Source: Haliotis asinina
Lineage: Eukaryota > Mollusca > Gastropoda > Lepetellida > Haliotidae
DNA length: 64,000 nt
Direction of reading: 5' to 3'
NCBI RefSeq assembly: GCF_037392515.1
Contig: NC_090290.1
Span: forward strand, 23,581,753 to 23,645,752
The notes under the pieces were generated by a model that searched no databases, was not told where the DNA came from, and saw only the letters and a program-made list of their open reading frames with translations. A program made the position numbers and the translations under genes. Positions 11,936-22,487 of the stretch are shown here, in pieces (position 1 is the first letter of the stretch; every line of letters begins with the position of its first letter).

Positions 11936-12257
11936 AGGGAACCAAAGGGGAGGCCAATACAAGGGCAACATAATTCACGAGATTGTTATTTCAATGCAGA
12001 AATTCTTGCGCCAAAGTGGTCGATGTAAACCTCACCATCGATCTCGCTTTTATGAGTTCAAGTTGTCCATACAGACTTGACCAAAGGTCACTGAGGTCAA
12101 TAAATACTATGGTGATTGCTTAAAATCTTAAATTTAAAAAGAAAATGAAATTCATATCGTTTTTCTTTTAAAAACAACAACAACAAACAAAACAAACATG
12201 ACGACGGCTACAATGCAACTTGTATGCAATGTATGTACAACGTGATAGCAGATTATT

Positions 12258-12325
12258 GGGCTGTGATGCTTTGGGACTCGAACCCGCGCCGCAGACACTA
12301 TAACCAGTAGGCTACCTCACAGCCC
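12258..12325 (-). mobile_element. tRNA-like SINE head (family C) with closed acceptor-like stem
   Basis: The minus strand begins GGGCTGTGA and ends TCACAGCCC, a perfect 9-bp stem. Between them are box A TAGCCTACTGG and box B GGTTCGAGTCC. Total length of 68 nt is short for a tRNA and the arms are irregular, so I call a tRNA-derived SINE head or tRNA pseudogene rather than a working tRNA. It lies 7 bp from the TA where the mariner element starts. Confidence 0.6.
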
Positions 12326-12334
12326 ATACACGTA

Positions 12335-13618
12335 CGAGGGGATGTCAATATGTTTTGAGCCTTGCATAGAAAAACACAAAATATTGGTATGAACCACTTT
12401 TATTTTTCAACATAGTCCCCTTGTGAGTGAAGACACTTGTTCCATCTTTTCTGCCAGTCGCTGATGCCATCTCTGTAGAAGGCGCCATTTCGGTCCTCAA
12501 ACCACGCCTCAGTAGCAGCAATAAGCGCATTATCATCCTGAAATCTACGACCATGCAAGTGTTTCTTGAGATTTGGGAATCACTTGGTGCCAGGTCTGGA
12601 GAGTAGGGTGGATGCGGCAAGATTCGTACCTGCATTCATGGACAACAGCGGCTGCAACGCGAGACGTGTGTACTGGAGCATTGTCTTGATGTAGAAGAAT
12701 ACCACGTCTGTTCTTGCCCCGGCGCTTCTCCTTGATTGACTGTCGCACTTGCCTCAACAAGTTAGCGTAATATTCCCCATTCATTGTTCTTCCTTTTGGT
12801 AAGTAATCTATGTGGATGACGCCTTTGCTATCCCAGAAGACTGTCGCCATTACCTTCTGCACTGATATGGAGGCTTTGAACTTTTTGGTCCTGGGAGAAG
12901 TGACATGTTTCCATTCCATGGATTCTTGTTTGCTCTCAAGATCATAGTGGTGGATCTGGGTCTCATCACAGGTTACTAGCCTAAAGTGAAAATCTTCTGG
13001 ATTCTTGTTGTATCTGGTTAGCATGGAGTTGCTGATGGTGACCCTTGTTTGCTTCGTTTCATCTGTAAGCATTCTCGGCACCCATCTTGCGCACACCTTA
13101 GACATGACGAGATGTTCATGAAGAATTGTCTCGATGGATCCGTGTGAAATGCCTGTGGTCTCCTCTAACTCGTGGAGTGTGATTCGACGATTTTCCAGCA
13201 CAAGTCTGTGCACTCTGTCAATGTTTTCCTGACTAGTGCTTGTTGTTGGGCGACCTGGGCGGGTGTCATCTTCAAGACTCTCTCTACCATGCTTAAATTC
13301 ATTGACCCATCGTTTGATGGTAGCAGATGAAGGGGAAGACTTCCCATAAACTGCTGAAAGCCTTTCTTCAATGTTCTTCGCCGAGTTTCCTTCAAGAACT
13401 AAAAACTTAATTACTGCTCTATACTCAATTTTATTCATTTTCACTGCCGTGAGGGGGGTCTCTTTCTGTCAATGTGAGCTGTTCAATAACTTCTGAGAGC
13501 AGGATACCAAAACTTATATCTCACATCAGCTACACCCCAAGGTTCAATGTCGTACCATAGGCTGTGACACCTGGGTATGAAAAATGCTCAAGGCTCAAAA
13601 CTTATTGACATCCCCTCG
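12335..13618 (-). mobile_element. mariner DNA transposon, near full length
   Basis: Terminal inverted repeats begin CGAGGGGATGTCAATA at both ends and extend about 31 bp with few mismatches. The insertion is flanked by TA on each side (12333-12334 and 13619-13620), the mariner target. Length is 1284 bp, normal for the family. The transposase lies on the minus strand. The element separates two oppositely oriented tRNA-like SINE heads. Confidence 0.92.
12385..13444 (-). pseudogene. mariner transposase, frameshifted
   Basis: Starts MKMNKIEYRAVIKFLVLEG with the N-terminal helix-turn-helix region (SPSSATIKRWVNEFKHGRES). The WVPRMLTDE motif is followed by catalytic aspartates in TCDET and HQDNAPVH. 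The third, PYSPDLAPSD (the DD34D motif), is read only after a frame change near 12635. Another change near 12580 is needed to continue into KKHLHGRRFQ and QKRWNKCLHSQGDYVEK. At least two frameshifts, so no working enzyme from this copy; otherwise well preserved. Confidence 0.9.
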
Positions 13619-13620
13619 TA

Positions 13621-13728
13621 ATTAAGTGAGGTATCTTAATGGTTATAATGCCTGCGGCGCGGGTTCGATTCCCCGCAAAGGGACAAAGTGTACAGCCCAT
13701 GCGTTGTTCCCCGTTATACTGCTGCTAA
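13621..13728 (+). mobile_element. tRNA-like SINE head (family C), degraded
   Basis: Diverged box A region (TATCTTAATGG) and box B GGTTCGATTCC share GCCTGCGGCGCGGG with the minus-strand copy at 12258-12325. A short body continues (ACAGCCCATGCG, GTTATACTGCTG) like a worn SINE-A tail. It starts right after the mariner. Confidence 0.55.
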
Positions 13729-14128
13729 CTTTGTACACATTTGGAACGTGGCGGTGCTAGAGTGGCATTTGACATGCAATGAATGGATGAAACGCCAATA
13801 TACGAACACCTCACACCAAAGATACTGGCATCCTGTTCTGTCCTTATTGGAGGGATATGTTGTGGGTTTTAGGTTTAAATCAGGTTATGTAATATTGTAA
13901 TATAGCAAAGATTCACATTCAGTGTAAACTTTGTAGCGTCCAAATCTTTATCATAAGCCGTTAATGTGACATGAATGTCGTTACACACAGTCAGTGTTTG
14001 CAGTGTAACTCCAAATTACCTGTAGCACTAAATAAGCTAAACTGGAAAATCACTGTAATTTGTAGAAGTACAATCATACGGAAATATGATTTTAGTTGTT
14101 ACTGTTATAAACTAGAAGTAGGACATGT

Positions 14129-15947
14129 GTTACGACTTAAATTGTAATAAAATCGCAAATTGTAATAAAAATGTGTGTACATTGTTATACGTAAATTGTA
14201 ATAAATTGACGGAAACTGTAATTATTTTATAGTTGCGGTAAAATGTAATTACTACTAACACATTAAGTGTAATAAACGTTTTAACCACACGTTAATACAG
14301 TTGGATGGTACAATTACACACAGAAAGGTGAAAATAAACAAATGGTATGCTGAAAAATTAAACTGAAATATAGAATGTTGAAATAGATTATTTTGAGCAA
14401 TGAATATGATTAACCATTTGATTTAACATATTTATTCCTGAAAACGAGTGGATAGGCAAACAAGCTAGAAGCTTACTTTAATGCCTCTCCAATGCACTTT
14501 ACAAAGGTAAATAAACCAACGTTCTAATAAAAGATAGTCACATGACAAACCACACGGTTAATACACATGACGCTAGTTGATGGTTAATGTTTCAAAAGCA
14601 ACCAAAATATTTCTTAAATCTAATAATTCTCAACCATATTTAGTATCAAATCTACTAGAAGCAGTGACGAAGACGTAGACGGATTTTAATATGGCTAGAT
14701 TATCAAGATCAGATAATTCACTATATCCATACAAGATTGTCTTTAAGCTGTATCCATGTTTGTAATATTCTGCATCATTCCTTAGTAAAGTGTAGTTAGG
14801 AGTACAGACAAGTAGATGTTTGGTATCTTCGCAATGAGCGCCACAAGAACAGGAAGCATCGTTTCAAAGATGTCTTTCAAATTTATGATAGTTCAAATCA
14901 CTACAGCCTACACGAAGCCTGCAGTGAATAATTTATCAAAATCGACTTCCATAATTCAGATCAAATCCAAATGTATCCAGGCTGGGGGTTATTGTTTCAA
15001 TAAATGATTTGGGGGATTAGATCATTTTAACTTCATTTGGTAAAGCATTCCAAAGAATTGCTGTAAAGGATCTTGAAAAAAGAATTGTTTTTACGCGAAT
15101 GTTTTGTAAGTTTGGTGAATCTCTTAAGTTAATTACTGAATGAATTACTGGCCGAAACGCTGTCTGGGACAAGAGTACATAAGTAGTCTGGTGCTTTGTC
15201 GTTTATCATTTTATGGAAGAGGGTTATGTATACGTCTAACCATTTAACATTTATCATCATTTGCTTAACATATTTACAGATATGTTCAAGGCCACTAATG
15301 ACGTACGTTACATAGTAGATAGACCCGTTAAAACCCCTTCATCTGTATATGTGTATACAGATCATAACCTGAATAGACACATGCCGAAAAAAACCTCAAT
15401 TAGAAACGTTTGGATTTATCCATTGAAAAAATTAATTTGAAAATAAAGTTATAAATGTCTTTGATTAGATTAAAAGAGTATTTTGCAGACTGTAAATGTA
15501 CAACCTTAAAACGAATGATACAAGGGACAGTTGACGACCGGATATCGATTTTATTTCAGGACGAATATCAATGAAGTCATTTAGCAAATAGCACATTTGT
15601 TTCCATAATTATCTATCAATTTGAAGGTCGCCCAATTCAACTCGTGTCCTCACATCTTCACAAGGCACCCTGGTACTACTTGTAGTAAAAATCTGTCAAT
15701 TCGCCCTTGAGTCACCGGGCTAGCGATTTTGTTTTCGCTTGTATGATGTATGAAATCAGCGAAAAAGACGCGTGTTTACTGTTATTACAATGTACGTAAA
15801 TATTTGTTACATGTACCGCAACTAAACTTGTTCCTGTTTAAGTCAGTTTTTATATGATTTACTGTTTTATTAAAATTTACGTCAAAGGTTATTACAATTT
15901 GCCGCAAGTATTACAGTTTACGTTTTAATCACAGTTTATGTCGTAAC
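14129..15947. mobile_element. inverted-repeat element with subterminal motif arrays
   Basis: Ends GTTACGACTTAAATTGTAAT on the left and, read inward from the right, GTTACGACATAAACTGTGAT (few mismatches). Inside both ends, degenerate copies of AAATTGTAATAA and ACGTAAA recur for about 150-180 bp in mirror orientation, and TTGCGGTA appears in both arms. No target-site duplication found and no transposase, so it looks like a non-autonomous DNA element. A LINE fragment occupies its middle. Confidence 0.6.
14640..15240 (-). pseudogene. LINE ORF2 C-terminal relic
   Basis: Minus-strand frames read KMINDKAPDYLCTLVPDSVS, then RSFTAILWNALPNEVKMI, then LRVGCSDLNYHKFERHL and CSCGAHCEDTKHLLVCTPNY, ending SELSDLDNLAILKSVYVFV. 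This is the region after the reverse transcriptase in many invertebrate LINEs (NALP motif, then the Cys/His-rich end). At least three frame or stop breaks. Same LINE type as 785-1125 and 19865-20870 is likely. Confidence 0.8.
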
Positions 15948-17428
15948 AACCTGGTATTTTTCAACACATGGATACAGCAACATAAAACCAAACTAAGCTT
16001 GTAAATTCATTGTTTAGACGTTTGTCCTAATTGTTGTCTCTGTATACGAAATCTGATACTTCAACCTAAACACTCACCTGGACCTTTGGGAATTAGTAAG
16101 AACTGGACGAGCGTGGTCAACGCACGATGAATCGTTGTGGTGGTTGATTTGTGACTGTTGAGCATTCAGACAAGCGGTGTCGTTGTAACGTCACTGAAGA
16201 TGTTACCTGATTGTCTCGCTCGCTAACCAAGCGTTGAAGAAAGGATGCTTTCAGTGTTTCTGCAAGATGGCTGTTGTCGAAACAATAGGTCTATTTCAAT
16301 CCCAGCAGCAACAAAACTCTTCTGTTTCTGTGTATCGATTTTTCGCGGGGAACGTGAAACACATGCACCCTGCTGCTTTGATTCAGTTGCTGTTGACGTT
16401 ATTCTCAGTCAGAGATTTAATGACTGAAAACAACATTAAAGCTGCAATCTCATTATGCTTTGGGATATTCATCAACCTTTAGCCATTTACAAAAGTCGCG
16501 AGCCATACCTTGACTATTGTGGTGGTGTTTATCATCATTGTTAGGAAAACAGTTGGAGATAAGCTTACTATTCTTGGGACATGTCTCTACACTGTCACTT
16601 TCGTGTTAGTTTCCATCTTTGACATGCAGGAGGTTTACTCCAGTTCTTTGTCATGCTGCTAGCATATAATTGATTTTGAAACAGGTGAAAACAGTAAGCC
16701 TTGGGTATTTCCTGCCATTCCGAAAAAGTGATTACTGAAAAATGATAAAGACGAAAACAATGTCGATAATACTTGCTTTTTGTTTTTCTGTTCCGATGTT
16801 CACTATCCATTTCCATTACGGTAAGTAAACACGCAGGTGTATTACATGTGTTTTGCAAAATTCGTCAACATATTTCTCGTCCTTCATTCAAACGTGTCCA
16901 GGCGTTTAACAAGTTGACAACAATAAAGTCAGTTGTCATTTATTGTCTGGCTGAGTGGAAAAACAAAAAGGGTTGTGGTCGCATGTTTCTCATTCTTGAT
17001 GTGATGAATGGTCTGTATATTAAACTATACACATTCATTGTTTACTAATGATCCAGATGTGATCTCAGTTGTTAGACAGAGCGTCTGCTTTGAAGAAGAG
17101 TAGCTTCATGTCCTTGATCAAGCAGAACTTGTAGATCGAGCAGTGTGCTTAGTTTTACGGAATGTGTAACGGAATAATGGGGTGCGAGTGATGGCAGATC
17201 GACACCAAGCCAATTCAACGCCAAAGTGGACGGAACCACCTATCATCCAGAAGGTTGGCATGGTAAGACGAACAAGAATTTTTTTTACCCCCAAAAGTAT
17301 CCAAGTTCCTCATTATCCTCCAGAACAAGTTCAGTCTCCTCGGAAGAGGGAGGGCCACTTTCAGCATAAGACAGACCATATCCAGGTCAACATCAAGACT
17401 CCATTGGACTATGCAGAATTCCGTATCG
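15948..17428. other. no supported gene
   Basis: Several short frames (16234-16482, 16773-17048, 17182-17436 on plus) have no recognisable motifs; 17182-17436 is somewhat less AT-rich (RRTRIFFTPKS, PPEQVQSPRKRE). None supported by splice sites or homology I can recall. Confidence 0.3.
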
Positions 17429-17470
17429 GTGGTTGAGTTTGGTTTTTAGAAAGCCGCTTTTAGAAATATT
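17429..17470 (-). mobile_element. SINE tail fragment
   Basis: GGTTGAGTTTGGTTTTTAG followed by GCCGCTTTTAGAAATATT matches the reversed 3' tail shared by SINE-A and SINE-B. Only the tail remains. Confidence 0.5.
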
Positions 17471-17919
17471 AAAAGGGGACCCCTAGAAAAACAAATCAAT
17501 CATAATTTCATAAGCATTTCCACTCAGAAGAAAGGTTAAAATCCTAACTGAGTTATTTTGAATACAGGACATAAAGCGTACAGATTATCTAAGTCTTTGT
17601 TAATCTGATGTTAGGCTCAGGTTCAGCGCTGTATTGTAAACCTGTATCTTAAGCTCATTAGTTTCACTTCGGCCGATATGACATTATCCACAATATAATG
17701 TAACTGTAGCTGTAACGCTATTCTGATCGATTGACTAATTGCTTTTGCCCTACAACTTGGCATCCATCAAGGCTTTGTCAATAAACTACATTGTCAGTCA
17801 AACATAATTAGATTTAACAACCTCACTAAACATTATCTTTTTAATAAACAAAATTTTACTGGCACAATTAAAGGCACAGTGTCACACATTTTCCACATTA
17901 TTTTGGCGTGATACATTCA

Positions 17920-19130
17920 GTTTTTTGGGATTAAAGTCTACTTTCCTTTTTTGGGCCCACTTACTTATTTCAAAATCATCGTTTAACATACTGGAAGATA
18001 AAATTGGGTCATCACATATACGGATGTATCATCGGCAAATAATTTAATATTACTCTGTGTAGCAGTGACATTTCATGTTGTATTTAATAATTTCTTTTAT
18101 TTATAATGTCAATAAAGAAACATACGAAAACATTTCTTGGTGTTATACAGTTTTGTGGCCAACAGTATTTTTTTCTTCAGGGTAGGCCAGATTAGTCGGC
18201 ATTTTCACGTGCATTTCATGTTTGAGAATCTTTGCCCACACGGAAGATTTTGATTGGTTGATTGGGTGATCTGCTTCAATATGATCATACCTCGTGTCTC
18301 GTGGTTTTCACTGCATTCTGAGAGCTGATGATGAGAGCTAGAGTTTGAGAAATCACAGACAAGTCATCTGACCACGGGTCACCGTCAGTCATCACACCTA
18401 GGGGTAGCTTCGTCTTATAGATATGTGAGCAGTTATTAAGTATAAACATAAACTTGTGAAATAGATTTTGTTATTAAGTGAAACCAATATTGATGAGTTT
18501 GTTTCAAACACCTTGTGGTCATATTTGTGGAAAAAAACATAGAAAAGTCATGTTATCAATGCATTTATTATTTTATCATTGTACTGTGCATATTCGTGTG
18601 ACCATGATTTACATGTATTTAGTTATATCCCTTCTCTCATAAATGGTGTAAAGTTGAACCTGTGATAGATATCATTGTAATAATTACACATTGTGATTAT
18701 ATTCATCAACTGTTTACAGGGTATTTGTCTTGCTCCCTGTCACATGAATAAACAACGGATTCACACCCAACAGCGAGTGGGGAGTTTCTTTTTTTTAAGA
18801 GTAGCTTGTGACATCTGTATATCTTCAACAGTATCATTGATATAAACCAATAAGAGTAAAGGTCCTAAGACTGATCAATGGGACGCCAGCTTCAATTTAT
18901 TTAACATTTGACTTATACCTATTTATTACTGAGAGCTGTTTCCTATTATTTAGATAATTTTCAAACCATAATAGGAGAGATTTACAGATTCCACTAGCCC
19001 ATAACTTGCAAAAGACCCTTGTTCCAAACCCTATCAAACGCTTTGCTTATATATATCACAGAATGCGGCGCGTATCTCCTTGCCACTTTCCACCGCCTTG
19101 GCTATATAGTCTTACAAATGACTGAACTGG
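17920..19130 (-). pseudogene. CR1/Jockey-like LINE reverse-transcriptase relic, interrupted
   Basis: Minus-strand pieces, in shifting frames: KAFDRVWNKGLLQVMG (RT motif A region), a worn SVLGPLLLLVYIND (motif B), then after an insertion SNIKLFADDTSVYV (motif C, FADD). The order and spacing fit a CR1/Jockey-type reverse transcriptase different from the I-type LINE at 22011. Several stops. A 736-bp insertion splits motif B from motif C. Confidence 0.85.
18072..18807. mobile_element. unclassified 736-bp insertion in LINE relic
   Basis: The insert is bounded by GTGACAT at 18065-18071 and 18808-18814, a 7-bp direct duplication of LINE sequence. Its ends (TTCATGTTG and AGAGTAGCTT) are not inverted repeats. 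It has no coding frame of note. Family unknown. Confidence 0.6.
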
Positions 19131-19864
19131 TATGATGCAGAAATACCAGTCGTGAACATGACTGAAATGAAGTGATTACCTATCATTATCTACGAAAAAC
19201 AATTACACAAGTGATGTTACAACCTCCATTTCTAGACCCAGTGACGACAGTGGACAATGTTCACTCCAGTCTCTGAGCTGATCGGAGTGCACACTTGTTC
19301 GTTGTCTGTCAGGGCCTGAAGTCACTTTGAGATAACCCACTGATGGTCGTGACTTGTTACTCCCTTACTAAAACAACACCAAACACTAAAGACAAACTGA
19401 ACGTCACCTTCATGCGAATTGGAAATTTTGGAGAGTCGACGTCCTGAGAATACCGCGTAGTATGCGTGAAAACTGATAGTTAGTATTGTTGCGAGCAATG
19501 TACTATTCATTTGTCGAAAAGTGTGGTGTGAAATAGCGCCTCTAAATATGAGGAAATATCTTTTAAGAAGTGTTTTTCATGGAACCAATTACAAACTTTC
19601 AAAGATCGAGTTGCAGGTCTGCATCTGCGTTTATTGTTAATCGACATGAGTATTGAAGAAATATCTTAGGAAAGAATTCCGAGTCTTCCCACTTCCCATT
19701 TACTTTGAAAGGGGTCGCAAATGATCACTCTCATGCCCCAAACCCTCACCAAGATTCTATACCGAGACCTAAACATTTCAATGTTGAAAGAAAAGTTGAA
19801 TATCGACAAAACATGAAGTAAATAGACTTACAGACCTTGCACATCACTCGTTATCCAACCACGC
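19131..19864. other. no gene seen
   Basis: No recognisable coding or repeat signal. A 62-codon minus frame at 19322-19510 lacks support. Confidence 0.35.
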
Positions 19865-20870
19865 AGATTTGTTGATCATAGACATGTTGTCGCATAGTCT
19901 CATGCACGTGCTAGTTAACGCCGTGCTAGAAAACATTCGGAACGAGAAGACACGCGTAAAAAATCAGCCTAAAAAAACCCAAACAAACCTTGGTTCAGTA
20001 AAGAATGTAGACGGTTTCGCCGCCAATTCAATAAAGCTAAACGCAGAGTTAAGAAGCTAATACCCCTACCATTGTTAAAAGACTGTACAGAATCGAAAAC
20101 TTACAAACGTGTTTGGATAAATATATACGAATCCATAAAACTGCACGCCAAAGAACGTGTAGAAATAAGTTAAAGACATCACCAAAGCTATACTGAAATA
20201 CCCTGAAAAGTAGATGTTTCACTAGAAATAAAAAATGTTCTACTATCTATTCTTTTTATGATTATTATAAAGCTTCAGATGTCAACGACCAAGATGACGA
20301 CGACAGAAATGAGTCTACACGCAAAAAGCAGATTTTAATTACGATTGTAGCATATTAAATAAAGATAGCAGTCGAGAAGAATTAAAGAGAACTGTTACAA
20401 AACCGAAGAGTTAAAGCCACTGGATTAGATAATGTTGAAAATGATTATATGATTGACTCAGTGGATATGAAAATGTTGAAAATGATTATATGATTGACTC
20501 AGTGGATATACTAGCCCCATTTTACGCCCACTGCTTCAGTCTTACACTTTCCGCTTGGAAACTTCCCGAATCCTGGCTAACCGGTATTATAAAACTAGCA
20601 TACAAAAATAAAGGCGACCAAAATGACCCCAATTCATATAACAATCTTGAGTTGTGTGGGAATTTTTTCACATGTATTTTAAATGCTAGACTTTCGGAAT
20701 TTCTAGAAACAAACAATTTAATTACCCCCGCACCTTCGGGTATCATAAAGACCTTTACAACAATAGATATCATTATTGTTTGACATATACTTGCTAATAT
20801 AATGTCAACTCAACAACAAAACCTCATCTGCCCGTTTATCGATTTCACAAAAGCTTGCGTGAAGAGATGA
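19865..20870 (+). pseudogene. LINE ORF2 relic (linker and RT start)
   Basis: Plus-strand frames read KKTQTN, then worn NKAKRRVKKL-like text, IDSVDILAPFYAHCFSLTLS, SWLTGIIKLAYKNKGDQNDP, LNARLSEFLETNNLI and PFIDFTKA. This is the start of a non-LTR reverse transcriptase up to motif A. Several frame breaks. A 38-bp segment at 20431-20468 is repeated at 20472-20509 (41-bp period), a local duplication that itself shifts frame. Confidence 0.85.
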
Positions 20871-21996
20871 ATAAGTCTTATAACCGTGAGGGCTTTGGCA
20901 GCATGCATTTATGTCGACCTCATCTCCACCATCCTAATGGCTCTTTCTCTCTCTTCAGCTGTTAATCGTGGCTTACCTCTCACACCTGTGTATCATATCA
21001 TGCATTTTAGTCTCTCTTACTTGAAATAGATGCAAATACTGATTGAATATGCCAATGTTTTTTTCGGCTGATATTGCCATGTGTACAAAAAATAGAAAAA
21101 CTCTTAACACGGATAATTCTGAATGTTCCTGAACACTTGTCCACTTGTTTTCACTAATGCAAATCAGCAGAAAATGGTTTGAAAAACTGAAATCATAGGA
21201 ATGATTCTGTTACTAGTTTGCACACTCTGCAACAGCTGTTTCTTGTTTGAATAGTTACAAATGTGTCTTTAAACGGTTTATCTTTGACTCAAAGCAGAAT
21301 TCTATTTCAACTTTTCTTTTGGGCATCTAAATCACTGTTATCGGTTTATGTCGGCATGGTCGAAATAGGACTATTTAAGTCTTCTGTAAAGATGCATTTT
21401 ACATAAATATGAGAATTTTGTTTAGTGATTTGCAGAAAGCTGTGTTGTTCAGCTTTCTTGTAAACTAATTCATTAACATATACTTTTTCGGTAATTCATA
21501 AAGGCGTTTAGTGTATATTATTCGTAGGAGAAATACATACACGGGCTTGCAATGCAGTCAAAACCTGGTCACAAGATATATGCTGTCACTGACGGGGTCT
21601 TGAAACTATACATGAACAAAGGGGTGTTACTAGACTTGCAGACGTCTCTGAGGTAATGTTTTTATAGTTTAAATGATAATTTCCGAAAAAAAACAACTAA
21701 AAATATCCCATAACAGACTGGCGTCTTATACTATCCGTTTATCTAGACTTGCGCCTTTAAAGGATAGAATTACTAAACAATATCCATACACGGCCTAGCC
21801 TAGGGTCTGACCACCAGTACGAATTCAACTATGCCCACAGAATACTGCCCTATAACACTATGAGGACCCCCCAAGTACTGCTTCGATCTATGGGTTATAT
21901 CTCATTTTGTAGATAAATCTATTGGCTTGAAATGCGTGTGTATTCGCTCTCATAAACCACGTGACGAACACGTGAATCCGTTAGTAGAACGCAATG
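20871..21996. other. no gene seen
   Basis: AT-rich sequence up to the LINE target-site duplication. No convincing gene or repeat. Confidence 0.35.
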
Positions 21997-22010
21997 GCAT
22001 TGTTGCTTGA
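21997..22010. repeat. target-site duplication, 3' side of the LINE
   Basis: GCATTGTTGCTTGA here is identical to 28069-28082 on the other side of the LINE. It abuts the (GTGA)n end of the element. Confidence 0.92.
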
Positions 22011-22487
22011 GTGAGTGAGTGAGTGAGTGAGTGAGTTAGAATTTAACGTCACGTCGGCAATATCTCAGCCATATCGTGACGAGAACACTTGAATGAACAC
22101 TTAAATGAAATATATGCATATTGTAAAAATCTGTCAACGAAGGACAGTAAAACAACTAGCATATCACAATTTTAATTAAAACTAGTATGGAAAGTTAAAA
22201 CTAATAGCACTATTTAGACAATACAATATAAAAACAGACTATAGATCGCCAACAACTGAAGGTAGATCACCACACTAGGGACCATGGGGACTTACAGTAC
22301 CTTTGCTACCTACATGGACCCTAGTTGGATTTACATCATCCCTTCAGCTGCTGGCGATTGTACGAAAGGTTAGCCAAAATTAAAACAACAAGAATACTAC
22401 AATTAAAAACCTGGTAGATTTACTAGTTACTCAAGTTACTAATATAAACTACCAATCATTAAAATACATGTTTACAGCACATACTAA
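22011..22487 (-). other. LINE 3' UTR with (ACTC)n tail shared with SINEs
   Basis: On the minus strand the UTR ends GATATGGCTGAGATATTGCC, then GACGTGACGTTAAATTCTAA and seven ACTC units. SINE-A and SINE-B end in a similar block (ATATTGCTGAGTGCGGCG, TAAAACTAAACTCACTCAC). A related tail is at 53717-53830. Confidence 0.85.

Noticed and set aside
17182-17436. 84-codon frame with Pro/Arg-rich text
   Set aside because: Runs into a SINE tail at its end and shows no recognisable domain.
20930-21010. Minus-strand text resembling the first helix of a Tc1-like transposase (ERAIRMVEM)
   Set aside because: Too short and no supporting motifs around it.
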